In this document: one piece after another, positions 1-14,300 of the stretch | How positions within the stretch are numbered: the first letter of the stretch is position 1 | Layout of the letters: each line of letters starts with the position of its first letter | Source: Oxyruncus cristatus | Lineage: Eukaryota; Chordata; Aves; Passeriformes; Cotingidae | Direction: 5' to 3' | Assembly: GCA_013399855.1 (NCBI GenBank) | Contig: VXAY01002891.1 | Coordinates: forward strand, 125,300 to 189,299 | Length of the DNA: 64,000 nt | Program-made: the position numbers and the translations under genes | The notes under the pieces: model-generated | The model's database searches: none | Told to the model about the DNA's origin: nothing | Seen by the model: only the letters and a program-made list of their open reading frames with translations

Positions 1-623
1 AAAAAAAAAAAAAAGCCATGAAATAGCAATTGAAAACAGTCAAGTTTTGAAGAGAAAGTTTTCACTTCAGATGCTGGCAGAGGAAAATAGTCTCATCTTT
101 CATTTTTCTTTCTTTCTTTTTTTTTTTTTTTATTTTTAAAAAAGAAAACCAGTATGTTAACATATGTTCACATAACATACTTGCAGCTTTCTTTTGAGCA
201 GGCAGAAGTTAACCGATGTGGAACTCACTGATTACCACTTTCTTACATAATTGTTGACCCTGTTCACCCGATGGAATACCTGTGTGTTTGGCTTAACAAG
301 CTTGTAAAATTGGAAAATGATTTTTTGAAAAGATGATGTGGAAATGCAAGCATTTTGTTCTGTGAACTGCTCACAGTAATCAGCTAGAAAAGATACTTGG
401 CTGCCTCGTCTGTTCCTCTGCTTCAGCAGCCTCATTCCCACAAGCAGCTGGAAAACTTGGGGGTTTATCATCTTCTCCCCAAAACATAAAAACACTTAAG
501 CTACCAGGAAGTCCCAAGCTATTGCAAATGGAATGATTTGGCAACACAAAGAGAAGTGCTGGTCGGGCACCCATCAAAACTACACCCACAGCCCTGTGTC
601 CCAGGAGTCAACACCACACCTCC

Positions 624-830
624 ATGTCTACCCCAGCACAACACGGATTGCAACGACAGACCCACCGATTGTCCTTCTTCCTCTGGACAAAAGGAAAATC
701 TGAAGGTAATATAAAGCTTGTAGATCTCTGGGTTGTGTTATCTTTGATTATCTTCTCTTGGATTATGTTGGTTATCTATTTGCTGCACAGTTTGAACTTC
801 TCAAGGAAGGGTGATGTTCCTCCTGTTTAA
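624..830 (+). CDS. Candidate 68-aa single-pass membrane microprotein (doubtful)
   Basis: An ATG-initiated frame encodes 68 residues. A polar, basic N-terminal half is followed by one strongly hydrophobic stretch of about 20 residues (roughly residues 34-54, beginning near VDLWVVLSLIIF) and a short tail with Arg and Lys. That layout resembles small integral membrane proteins, but I recognise no family. The start context is weak, with T at -3. There is no visible promoter, splice acceptor or nearby polyadenylation signal tied to it. T-rich DNA readily yields hydrophobic peptides by chance, so it may well not be a gene. Confidence 0.15.
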   Translation: MSTPAQHGLQRQTHRLSFFLWTKGKSEGNIKLVDLWVVLSLIIFSWIMLVIYLLHSLNFSRKGDVPPV

Positions 831-3800
831 AGCAAAAAGACCGAGAATTCCAAGAGTGGATTGTTCAATTCCAGAGCAGCCAGCTACACTGAGAAGAGCC
901 ATCATGTGTTTGAGCACATCCAAGGTTTCCCTGTCTTACTCCTTCCCTAAAAGCTGCTGCTTGCAAGAGGTGCTTCTGTCCAGAGACAGGGAGAAAAAAA
1001 AGACTTGATAAAGACATGTTAACAAAGTCATACTAAACTTGTGTTTCTAGACCAGCATTCATCACAAACTGTCATGTCCTCGTGAGCATTAACTAATGTG
1101 ACTAAGACATCACATGCTTCTCTCCCCACCCTGTCTTTGGGACAGAACCATGTGCATGGACATTTTGTATTAATTCTTTTTTTCTTTTAATAATGCACAC
1201 ACAAGTCACCACATTTTGCTAGAAAAGGCCAGGCCAAAGCCAAGTACTTTATGCTAGAAGACACACTTTTGGGTCAGTTCTCGAGAAAGCTCTGTTCCAA
1301 GAACCTCCATCTGGTTAAACTTTTAAAAATTCACCCCCATACCAAGTTTTATAATATCAAAAAAGAGGGAGAGGGGAAATTTCTACTCCCACTAGCTTAT
1401 GTTTTCTCTTTTTGCTCTTTGCTGCAACAGGACTCCCAGTATAGACTCTTTGATATCCTGTGCTATTTGGAAAACAGAAGGTTGGAAAAAATAGTCCAAG
1501 GAGAAGGACTATCTACAACTGCCTCTCCTCCCCCCTCATCCTCTGTGTGTACCTACCCTGAAGGTACAATGGTCTTGATAAGGAAAATGAAACACCTTAG
1601 GTAATGATAAAACATACAAGTATCGAGTATTTACTCACTCACAGTGCAGCCTTAGAGCAGAAAGTCTGCCAAAGAGGGATCAGTGCCTTCCTTACACCCC
1701 CAGGATTCATTGTCTCTTAGCCTGGGAACCTGTCTCCGTTCCCAAACATGGATATTTTTTTTGGCAGCAAGACGGAACAAAAGGCACAAAGAGAACTAAG
1801 AAAACCCTTTCAGTGGAGCTGTAGTCTTTTTTTTTTTTTTTTCCCGTTCCCCTAAGGACGGGAAACCTCCTAAGGACAGCTTACAGCACATGCAATCCTT
1901 CTACCTGCCTGGAAGGTGCTCAGTGCTCACAGGGACCTAAAGGAATTAGGCCACGTGCAGATTCCAGCCCGGCTTTTGACCTTGAAAAATTAATCCCCTA
2001 CCTTTAGCACCAAAAACACCACAACATTTTGGAAATTAAATCACTGTTATCTTGGAGTGGGTGTGTTATTTCGAGACAGCACTAATGTGATTATAAAATC
2101 AGTTGTGTCAGCTTATTGGCTCAGCTACAGACACTGATCTGCTCGAGCGTCTGTTCCTCTCACCGGCTGCTCGTTGGGGTGCTTTGTCCCTCCTCAGCCC
2201 CCCGTGGAAATGGATACGATTTGATTCCCACTGTTGCACCAAGGAGAAAGAAACCCCCTCTTTCTGGCAGTTGCCCATCTCATCTCCATGAAACTTGGCA
2301 TTTCCAGAGCACCTCTTGTGCCAAACATGAGCGCAGCATCCCCCAGCCCGTGACAGGCTACAGCCCTCGTATATATAATGTATACATTGATGTCCCTGCA
2401 GCCCCAGCCCCACAGGGCCTGGGCACGCTGCTTCCAAGGGACAGCAGCCAAGCAAAAAGGCCAAGTGGCAGGAGGCTCCAAAAGTCCCTGCCTCACTCCT
2501 CAGACTTTGCACTTGAGCTCCTTTTAAATGTTTCCTCTCACCTATTACCGAGCCCTGGTAGCAAGTGTTTGTTTTCCCCGGTTTCTCTGTGGGTGTCTGA
2601 CAGACACTCAGTGGCTTGTGCTGCCAGGCATGGTTTGATGCTGTCAGTGGCAGGTGACTCACTGGTATCAGAGGTGTCAGTTTGACTCAGCCCTTCATCT
2701 CTTGGCAGCAGATTGAAATAAAATGCAATTTCCATTGTATGAGGCAGCTTTTCAGGCACAGCCATACCAATATAGCTTCACATGCTTTATGGGTAGAGCA
2801 TGTGTAAAGATCCCATAGCTTGCATGCTCCACTGGCTTCCTGGTTTTTCACATTTCTGTCTGCTTGATTCTTCTGCTGCCTCCATGCCCCACAAAGAAAG
2901 TTGAGATATATTGCAACCACAGTCATCCCAAGAGCCAGGGAAATGCCATGTTCCCCTTACTGACAGCGGTGACTCCAAAATCCTGCCATTAAAAACCTGA
3001 CAAATAACTGCTTTGCTGCTCGTATAACAAGAATATTTCCATTCCCAGTGAAAGGAAAAGGCTTCTGAGTAATATATTACCTACCCATCTTTCCCTTCAG
3101 TGATCGGCCTCAATGCAGCATGCAGTGCCCTCAGGCCAAATTCCAAACTTTCCATATGTAAACTGCACCCAGCTGCCTGCGCTGCACAGAGTATGTAAAC
3201 ATGAGGTTTGAATCCCACACGAGCTGTGTTTGACCACAGGACTGAACTTAAAAGCTACAGAAACTTGACGGGCACTTTCTGCAGTGGTCAAGATGTTTGT
3301 TACAGAGATGAGTATCTCCTGATTTCAACAGAGTGAGAACGTGTAATTTCTCGTCATTATGTTATTTGAGTTAACACTGTTGCACCTTCCTCACAAACCC
3401 AACCCAATATCAATTAAGAGCCTGGTCATCTTCAACCTAAAACCCCAAACAAAGTATGCCAAACTGTTTTTAATACTAGCATTGCCAATAAATTGGGCAA
3501 TTAAAGTGGTGGTGATGAAAACAAGCGTGCTCGCCTTGTCTTAGCATGTTTAGAAGAGCCTGAGCTCTGTTGTGGATCCAGGGGCTGAGTCCCTGACTGG
3601 ACACAGAAAGCCAGAAGTGAGATTCTTCTGCTTTGCTGTAACATTTTGTTTGCTTTCTGCAAGTCTGAAAACTTGTACCAGTCTAAAAGTTTAAGAGGTT
3701 TTGCCCTTGTAGTCCCTCTTCATAATCACAATTATATTTGTTATCTGTAAGAATGGACAAACGTTTAAAAAACTGAAACTTATGAGCTGCCTGGATTGAT

Positions 3801-4120
3801 TAATCACTCAGATTGTATTTTAAAGTCTCTTCTGATCTTCTAAATCTCATGTCCAGCCTAACAAGAGGTTAATGCTTTCTCTTTATACAGACACTAAGAC
3901 TGTTCCTTGCCAAATCTCGGCTACAGCTTCCACCAATATTCACCCAGTGTCCCCCTTCCTGCTTATTCCCAGGGGCTTTCAGTCAAGAACACAGCTTTCT
4001 ATTTGTGACAGCTGGTTGGATACATGGGATGGAAGCAAAGGAACGTTAAATAAGGTGCACACACCCAGTGATTTTGTGTGGACAGTCAGTGCACATGCAG
4101 AGGTAACCGACCCAGCCTGC

Positions 4121-4180
4121 ACAAACCATTTGAGTTGGGAAAGACCTCTAAGATCATCTAGCCCAACCACAAAGCTGTTT
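4121..4180 (-). mobile_element. CR1 LINE 3'-end fragment
   Basis: About 60 bp match the reverse complement of the avian CR1 3' end: a 'gttggga aagacctctaagatcatct' type block followed by 'agcccaaccac'. The terminal octamer repeats are not preserved. The fragment is short and diverged, so the subfamily cannot be given. Confidence 0.6.
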
Positions 4181-5544
4181 GTTAGTTTAATTTAAACAAA
4201 GAAGAGATCCTTCAGACACATTTAAACACATTAAAACCATTTTCTCCGCGCACATACATCAGACTCAAACCCACTCTACCTGAGCCTGTTATACCAACAG
4301 GAAGATCCACAGACCTTCCCAGGGCTCTCAGGCAGCTGAGAGACATCTCTTTCTCCCTGAGCCCATTGTCCAGGCTGCCTTACAGTCACTGGAGAGAACC
4401 AGGTACTTCCAGGGCACAATTAATTTTATCCCAACTCACTTGCCTCCTTTTCGGCTTCTCATGGAGTCTAGACAGGTAATCCAAATGGAGACATACAAAG
4501 GTAGCAGAGAGGAAACCCCACACCAGGATCTAGGAGGATGCACACAGTCCTTCCCTCCCTTTCCCTTGGAAAGTGATTTCCCACGTAGTTTTGTGCTGCA
4601 TAGCTGAAGCCACACCAGAGCCCCAGGGATGTCACAGGCACAGGGACATCACAGCCCTCAAGAGCAGCAGCACTGGGAGGTGGCTACAGACCATGCCCAC
4701 GTCTAATACCCAACGTGGCTTGCAGGCACATACAAAGCCTAACAGCCATTTTAAAGGGTTTTTCTCAGTCACATCACTTGACACCTACACAATTCTCCCT
4801 TTGCTGCAGATCAAGAGGTTCCCTGCAAGCAAGGCCGGTGTGATCCACGCCATTGGCACAGGTGGAGAACAGGGAATGGTCACACAAGCCAACATGGCTT
4901 TTTGCACAGGGAAGGCAGGAAGGTTGGCTGTGGGCAGCTGCCTGGTCTGGTGTGCAGAGCCACGGGCTGAGAGAGGCACCAGCAAGTGGGTTGATTGCTA
5001 CAAAAATGGGAGTGAATGGAAGATCCATTGTCCATCCTTTCAGGACACATTCCCAGGTGTCAGTGTGGTGCTCCGACCGTTTTAATCTCAGATCTGGCCC
5101 TTGATCATGGCAATGGTACCAGGGCTGTGCTTAGAGCCCTCCCCAGCCCCAAGCTCCTGTGAGCTTGGGCAGGTAGGGATGAACCTCAGGCATGTTGCTG
5201 AATGCACCTAAAATCTCCCCAAAAGCTAACCTGGCAGCAGCAGCAACCTCCCAACCTCACCTTTACTCCAAACCTCAGCGCTGGAAAAGGACGGGAAGGG
5301 AAACTTCAATGCGATTGCCATGGCAAACGAGGAGAAGAGGAAAAAAAAAAGGAAAAATCAAGATGTATTTTGGCAGTTTTCCATGCCAGTTTTCCCATTT
5401 CCCTCCCTCGTGCACTTTCTGCGGGAGCAATCTGTCCTTTCCCTAAACGCTGAGCAATCCCAGCACTAAACTAATCAATATTAATAGCGATGGGCTTGGG
5501 AGGGGGGAGGAGGGGAGAGGAGAGGAGGGATTACCCTGACCTTT

Positions 5545-5601
5545 TTCAACTCACACTGCCTCAGACGGCCACCAAGCAGCTGAGGAGAGAGCAGCCAGAC
5601 G
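5545..5601 (+). promoter_or_regulatory. Candidate 5'UTR first exon of the beta-thymosin gene
   Basis: The coding ATG at 6521 lies in an exon that starts at a splice acceptor (6511-6512), so a non-coding first exon must exist upstream. A purine-rich GGAGG/GAGAGG block around 5500-5535 is followed by a donor-like site at 5602 (ACG|GTAATG). This gives a plausible first exon ending at 5601 and an intron of about 0.9 kb, as in other beta-thymosin genes. I see no TATA box at the expected distance. This is inference from position and one splice motif. Confidence 0.3.
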
Positions 5602-5639
5602 GTAATGCCATGTGGTTTTAGTAGCTTTTCTTTTTTTTT

Positions 5640-6300
5640 GTATTTTTTTTTTTCCTTGTGAATATTTACTTCTGTTGCCTCAGTGCAGATAGCAATGAAA
5701 TCTGATTTTCTGCAGGAAGGAAAAAAATGTAATTATATCAGCCATCTCCGGGCCAAGCCTCGCCTTGACGGGAAACTCTACTGAAATGAGGGGAATAACG
5801 CCCAGGCTGGGCATTTTCACTTGAATTTCTTATTAAAAAAAATGAATTGGATTAGGGAAGTCTTGACAGGTGAAGGGCTGGATGCTGGTGTGCTTTGTGG
5901 ATTTCTCTTTATTATAACGGAGCATAATCAAACCCATTGAGCTGTGACTGGGATATGGAGCGAGAGCAAACAAAGGGCTGAGGGAACCGGTCCTCTATTG
6001 TTACGCTAAAGTGTCCACTGCAGCTCAGGGCATGGATGTGCTCAGGACAGGGGGCTCGGAATTAAAGACAAATCCTATTAATTAAAAGAAAATCATAACT
6101 GAAGCTCTTTGTTCCTGTTGGATTTGGGGTTTATTGTAGAATTTTCTGGTTAGCAGTGTTTCTTAAAATAGAGGTTTACGTCAGGAGGCATCGTGGATTA
6201 CTGGCAATTAATGCATTGTCTCTTCAATACTGAATATTCTTGTTACCGTGTGCAAAATAGGATTTTTAGAAATTTCATCTGAGAAATCCAGAGAAAATTC
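5640..6300. promoter_or_regulatory. AT-rich non-repetitive block, possible conserved non-coding element
   Basis: This stretch lies in the presumed 5'UTR intron of the beta-thymosin gene. It contains many homeodomain-like TAATTA/ATTA and AATTA cores and no obvious transposon signature or long open frame. Conservation cannot be judged from one sequence, so calling it regulatory is inference. Confidence 0.25.
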
Positions 6301-6391
6301 TATTTATGCCTTTCGTCTTTTGCTCTGAAAGAGCCAAGCCTTAGGGGAAAGGTCCCAGATCGAGGTGTTAGATTTGTGGGGGGTTTTTTGA

Positions 6392-8074
<1,683 letters not shown>

Positions 8075-8356
8075 GTGTAAAGTTGAAGAAAGATGTGACT
8101 GCTGCTTCTTCAGTGGGGTTTTGGCTTCTGAGTTGGGTCGTTGTTTTGTTTTGTGTCCCTCCCCACCCCTTGTTTGTTTCCCATTCGTTTTAGGAAACAT
8201 TTGTTCATTTAATGTTCCCTGGAGAAGTTTGGTTTGTGTTTGTTGAAGAAGATACTATGTATTTGCGTTCTTGAAACTGTAATTCCAAGTTCTGTATTGA
8301 CCCCATTACTTGCCAAAAAAAGCAATTTGCATAGAAATTGTTTTCCTAAGCCTCAC

Positions 8357-8362
8357 AATAAA
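8357..8362 (+). terminator. AATAAA polyadenylation signal of the beta-thymosin gene
   Basis: A canonical AATAAA lies about 285 bp after the beta-thymosin stop codon, preceded by a T-rich 3'UTR. It is the first canonical hexamer downstream on this strand and gives a short 3'UTR typical of the family. Confidence 0.7.
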
Positions 8363-8399
8363 CAGGTTTCTTCTGATCAGCTGTCTTTGAGCCTTGAAG

Positions 8400-11300
8400 A
8401 AACAGGGTTTGAACTCCAACTCTAGCATCCTTCCCACTTTGTTTCTATTTCCACAGTCACTTGGGAGTACGGTCAGGTGGGGAGGGATTACCCCAGACAC
8501 CCACAGGTTCCTGGGCTGGCACACAGCCCCTCTCCATCAGCACATTCTTCTCTATCCTGCAGAATCCTGGAGCCCCAGGTGGCACCAACCCCCAGGAACC
8601 CCCCCAAATGCCCTCACAGCAGCCTGGAGACTTCACTCCCATTCCCTGTGTCACTCAAATGAGTGTGTCATGGGAACCCTGAGGGACAAACTGTCTGTGC
8701 TGGGAGCTCCTGTGCTTTTAAACCCCCGGCTTGGCAGCAGGCATGAGTAAGATGGGAAATTAATGGCCTGCTTCAGTCCTGTCCAACAGCAGGTTAGAGG
8801 ATGCAAGTACCCACTTAGAAATTCCATGAAAAATTGATGGTTGGGCTGGGGAAATACTCAAAATTAGCATCCCAGATGGACAAAGGGCCACAGCACACCC
8901 TCCACAGACTGGTTTTTTTTCCTCTCAGACTTGTCAAGATCCAATAAACCTTGGGGCAACAGCAGCACACACACAGCCTTTGGCCCACGTCATACCAAGC
9001 AATACAAGAATGAGGGAAGGTGGGAGAAGGAAAGAAAATTTAGTATTGTACTCATTTTCTGGGATGAGAGAGAGACCTTCAGCAGCACGAGGGCATAGGA
9101 CAGAAACCTTCAAAGCAAGCAAGGGGACTCCCTAAATCTTCATTACTGGTGCTGCAAGAACATCCTCACTGGTCTGCAGAGGACTCGGCAAAACCAGATT
9201 CTGGTACCAGCTCAGGGGGCTCCCAATTACGTGGTATCACAATATCTCTGGAACTAATTTCCAGTCATATTAGAAAAACAAGTGTTTATTCTGGGCAGAT
9301 AAACTGCTCTCCCTGGAGCTCTGGTTTGTTCCTATTTGTGCTGTGAAATGACAACAGCTCTGTGTACTTGAGCTCTTTCAATCTCCCTTCATCAGTTCAA
9401 CATGGTTGAGGTTTTCTTTTCATGACCAAGCTTTTTTGCACGTTCTCCTTCAAAGACCTCGTCCCCTTGTCACCTGACTCACAGGGCTGTTTTTTTTTGA
9501 GGTCAGCTAGATTTATTAATACTAATTTTCTATTTAAAAGGTGAGGAACGTGAGGAGTTGGGCAACAAGGAAAACAGGATTATTATCTTTATGACTCATG
9601 GCCTCCACTCACCCCCACACACTTCAGGGTCAAAGAGCCCTTGATATTATTTAAATACTTGCTTTGATGATGATTCCTTCATGGAGGAAGAGTTCAGAGA
9701 AAGCACTTGGAGAAACACCACCTATGGAAATCTGTGCAGTTCATTCTGTTCAACCAGATCCATCCAACCCGTTACTTTTCCACGGCGGGATTTTTAAGCA
9801 CCGTTTCACACCCAGCAGCGAGCCCACAGACTAGACTTTCTCCTCAGTTTTGCCAGGAGTTTTTCCACCTGTTTTGTTCCACGTGACCACGTCCCTCCTT
9901 CTCTGCCAGCTCAGAGCATCTGCCAACCCGCTCAGCACCATGTGCTGTAAATCACCAAAAACCTCTTTGGCACCACTCAACCCGTGGCCGTGTCCCCGAG
10001 TTCTCCCACAAACCAAAGGTCTGGGCTGTGCCCTCAGCCTGCACTTTTTGGGCAGAAGGGAAGGAAGGCCTGGCCAAAGCAACAAAACAACACAGACACT
10101 CTCCTCTTGTGTTTGCAGGGATACAAAGGATTAGAGCAGGGCTCTAGGGAGTGATGCAAGACACACCAGGTTTGTCCCAGCACTTGGCTCAGGGCTCCTG
10201 GTGCTGCTGCCCGGCTCTGTCTGTCCCCATGAAGCCACCTCCCAGTTCACTTGTTTGCATTTAAGGCCTGACACCGTAAACCAAACATCTCAGTGCTTTT
10301 ATCTGTGCCTCACCACAATGCAAAGGCTGAGAACTTTTATCTGAAATTCCCCACCCCTGGATCTGACCACGAGAGCTGCCGAGCTGCAGCAGAGCACGCA
10401 GCACCTGCACACCAGGAAAAATTCCTCAGGGTTAAAGGTCAGATCTTCCCACCTTTCTCCTTCCTGCCCCACGTGGAACATGGCTTCATGGTAGGGCTTG
10501 GAGACTGCTTCTTTCACAATTAGCAGTTAAAAGAGGCTTAAAGTTAAAAACTCGTAGCTGCAGTACTCTGATTTGAGAAGCAGCCCTTTCTGCTGCTGTG
10601 TGAGACCACTTCAATCCAGGAACTGGATCAAGAGACCAAAATTTGTCAAGAGCAGGGATGGGTTTGGCTCCCTGTTGGCTAAATCAAAGAGCATTACAGC
10701 CTTTATCTGCAGGGCAAGCTGGGGACACAGACCAGGAAAGCACTCATCCCTTCAGGCCAAGACAGTGAATTGTCATCCTTCCAGTCATTGCACTAAGGAA
10801 ATATTTGTTCCTGCCATTGGAAGGGAGCTATAAGCCAAGCTAAGCCAAGTTAAACCAAACCAAACACCTTACCCACACCTAGGAAACACCTTCTGGGTGT
10901 TAACCTGACCTTCACCCCCTGGAAGAGCATCCTCCAGCGCCGAGGCTCTGCAACAGCCACCCCTCTCCTGCAGGAGCTGAGGCCCTTCCTCAGGCTCAGG
11001 ACTGATGGGCAGCTGAGCTGGAGACAAAGTCATCAGCAAACAGAAGCAGCCCCAGGTGGGAAACTTAAATATTTCTGCCAATTAGCAGCAGCCCCTTGCT
11101 GTTATGTAAGGGTACACAATGAGGTGTTACCTTGCAACTCCTTCAAAGGAAAAACGCCTTCCACGCTCGTGCAGTTACAGCCAAAAAATCATTATATTCA
11201 GATAAACATTATGTGCAGATAAACACCCACTTCCTTGGCATTGCCATGAAGCCAGGCTTGCCCCCTGGATCCCAGGGGCAGGGCCAGCCTTCTCAGGATC

Positions 11301-14300
11301 CTGGCCAAGTCCACCTGCCCCTGTGACTCACCTCTAATTGCTCTGCACAGTCACAGCAAGCCCTGACTGAGCAGAAATCAGCATTCCTGTCATTGTTGTA
11401 CAGAAGTTAGTTGATTTGATAAATCTCATTAGGCAGGCATTTGATAGCAGTGAAAGCCAGGAGGGAGAAGCTCTAAGCCTAGTTATCCTGGGAAAAGGAC
11501 ATGTGAGTGTTCCACCTCAATGGGAGCCTGGCTAAAAGCCCCTGGAGATTCTGCCCAGCTCCAGCCCCAGCTCAGATACCGCAGGTGAATCTCAAAGCAA
11601 CATGTGGGGCTTTTTTTTCGAATAGATTTGGGTGTTCTCTCTTATTGGGGCCATTAGCCCCTCGGTTGCTGAGGCAGGTCACAGCAATCTGTAGGTCCAG
11701 CTCTGCAGCAAGGAGGGCAATCGGCCTTGGCCCGTGCCTCAGTCACCACAACAAAACCTGGAATGGCTGTGAGAGGCCAAGGCTGGAAAAGCCTTTGCTT
11801 TGGGACAACACCTCTGTGTTGGTTCTGCCATCAGTGCTGCTCCTGACCCAGCAGAGGCCTCTCCTGCTAACAGAGGACCAGGGAAGGATGCGAGGGAACG
11901 AGGACACTGGCACAAGCTTTGTGGGATCGGGGTCTGAACTGTGGGGCGTGGGAAGGAGGAGGTCAGGGGCTGGGAGTGCAGCCAGGGAGGTGCCCACGGC
12001 AGCACAAATCCAAGGCAGAAGAAGCCAGGGCAGCTCTTGCACCTCTGCCTGGCTCACCCCTTGTTTTTCCAAAAACACAGGGTGAAAACAATAGCCTTTT
12101 GAACAGCCCTAACCTTCTGGTGCCAAGCAGGGGGAGCCTCCCACACCGTGCACAGGCAAACAAAGCTGCCGTGTCCTCCGGGAGCCCTGGCACGGGCAGC
12201 CAGCCCTGGCCAGCCCACCCGCTCCCACCCGGCGTGCCCGGGGGCCCCTGAGAGCTCCGTCTGTGCCAGCCCGGCCCTGGGCACCGAGGTGTGTCCCACA
12301 GCAAAACCCGCTCAGCCCGGAGGGTGGAAGGCAGCAGGGGATGGCTGGGGCTGAGCCAAGGGTGTGTGGTGTGCAGGGGCGTTTCTCCTGCTCAAACTGA
12401 CAGCAGGGAAAGCTCTCATTTTTGGTGTCTGCGCCGGGAAAGGCGGCTCCCTGTGCTCTCTGTCTTGTCAGGAGAGCTGGCTTGGGAAGGAACAGTTGCT
12501 GGGGACGGTTCAAGCACATCTTGTAAGCTGTGCTGACAACAGCTCCTGACAACTCCTACCATCAACTGCAAATCTCCCCATGCTTCATGTTTGCTTCAAG
12601 GCCCAGGTCCAGAATTCGTTCAATCCACGGGGAATCAGGAAAAAAGGAGATGCAGGGGGGAGCAAAAGGGGGTTTCTAGCTCTTGTCAGAGAGACATGTG
12701 AAAATGAAGTCTTTAAAGGCTCCAGCAGTAGGGACTGAACAAAAAGAAGGAGAATTTTTCAAAATAAAAAAACAATCTCAGGAATTTTAAGCTGGTCTCA
12801 TGAATTCAAAGGCCAACTCAGTATCAAAATTTTTGAACTTGGCAAAGTTGCAACAACCAGGGAGGAAAAAAAATGATGTGTGACTCCAAGTGGGTGTTTT
12901 CAAGCAGCATCTTGTTTGGGGAAAATAATCCCTCTTGGTCTGTTTTGTTTTCTCGTGATGCTGGAGATAACTCTCCTCCTCAGAGAAAAGAACTGGGGGT
13001 TTATTTCCTATCTAATCACGGGAGCTCCCTCAGGTCACCCCTGCCCACGGCCGGTCCCCCCACCCCTGCTGGCACTGGGGGGAGTCACCACACCTCGAAG
13101 TGTGCAGGTCCAAAACCTCACATTTCATTCAGCAATGAAGAAATTGGACATGAAGTGCCTTGGCTGAAGGCGTGTGCTTTTGGGGCTGAGCCCAAAGGCA
13201 GGGAGGGAGGCAGCAGGGATGCAGGCAGCACGGATGCCCCTGTGCAGCAACACCACTCCTGGGACCCTTCTCTCTGGAGAGCAGGAGCAGCAATAGCTGA
13301 GAGTGCTACAACAGCTCCGTAATGGCTTTATAATAATTGCTCTGGCCTCTCCACTGCTCCTTCTGACTTGTACCATTTTATTTCTGTCCTGTCCAGGCTC
13401 CTGTTTCAGAGGGACTGGTGTAACCCCTACTACAGGGCAGCCCTGAGGGGCACAGTGTGGCAGCACCTCTGGTTTAACACACCTCTGGTACCCTTTTATT
13501 ATCACGCTGCTTTAACATCCCAAGTGCAATGCACGTGACCAGGGCTCCAGTTTGATTTTATTTCTCTTTTAATGTGTTTCACGAATAGCCAGGGAATTGG
13601 AAATGTCAGGACACCAGCATGGCTGTATCAGCTGTGGGAATCTGCCTCCCTGTTCCCAACAGATAATTGAGGACCGGTTCAAACGGGAGCTGCCTCAGTG
13701 TGAGCACTGGCTCCTCACAGTGCTGAGCCTGCCTTCGCTCATTTTCCAGCTGTACAAAGGACCAATAAAGCTTTAACTTACCTGCTTTTATAAACTTCAT
13801 GTCTGAAGCATTCGCTGCTGCGTGACCAAGGTGGAAATAAAAGAGGTTGACCCAAAATAGCACTCAGTATTCAGAATGGGCTAAAGTATATAAATCCCAA
13901 AACCACGCTCCGATGGCTGGGCCAGCCAACCTGAGCTGTGACCATGGAAAATTCCCCATGTTCCTGCAGTGGGATTGCTGGACAGCTTTTATCCCAGCTG
14001 ACTCTTGAGGTGCTCAGATGGGGGGACTCTGCAAGCCCGTCCCACCCCTCTGTGTCCCCCCAGCCAGCCTGACACTGTCACCGGGTGTGTGCGGGATGGG
14101 CTGGGCTGGGTGTGCGGTGCAGGGAGGTCCCACAGGGGGGAGCCTTGTCACCAGCCTGCGGGGACACTTCCCAGGACGCTGCCCCGGGACATCACCCCGG
14201 GCACCCCCCTGCCAGGCACCCTCTGCTCACCACGTTGTGCCTCTGGGCTTGGTCCTGGCACTCTGGCTTTGGCTCCATTTCCACCCGCTCAGAGTTAACG

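Larger units (their letters stand above)
1..5540. other. Intergenic region, no gene supported
   Basis: The window opens in a short poly(A) tract, with a T-rich tract near 102-140. No open frame here shows splice sites together with a recognisable domain. A short ATG frame at 624-830 with one hydrophobic segment is listed separately as a low-confidence candidate. A CR1 scrap lies near 4121-4180. The rest reads as ordinary avian intergenic or intronic DNA. It could belong to a gene whose exons lie outside the window. Confidence 0.6.

Noticed and set aside
11507..12552. Several overlapping long frames on both strands near 12 kb
   Set aside because: Frames open on both strands at once reflect high GC and few stop codons; no motif or splice pattern supports a gene.
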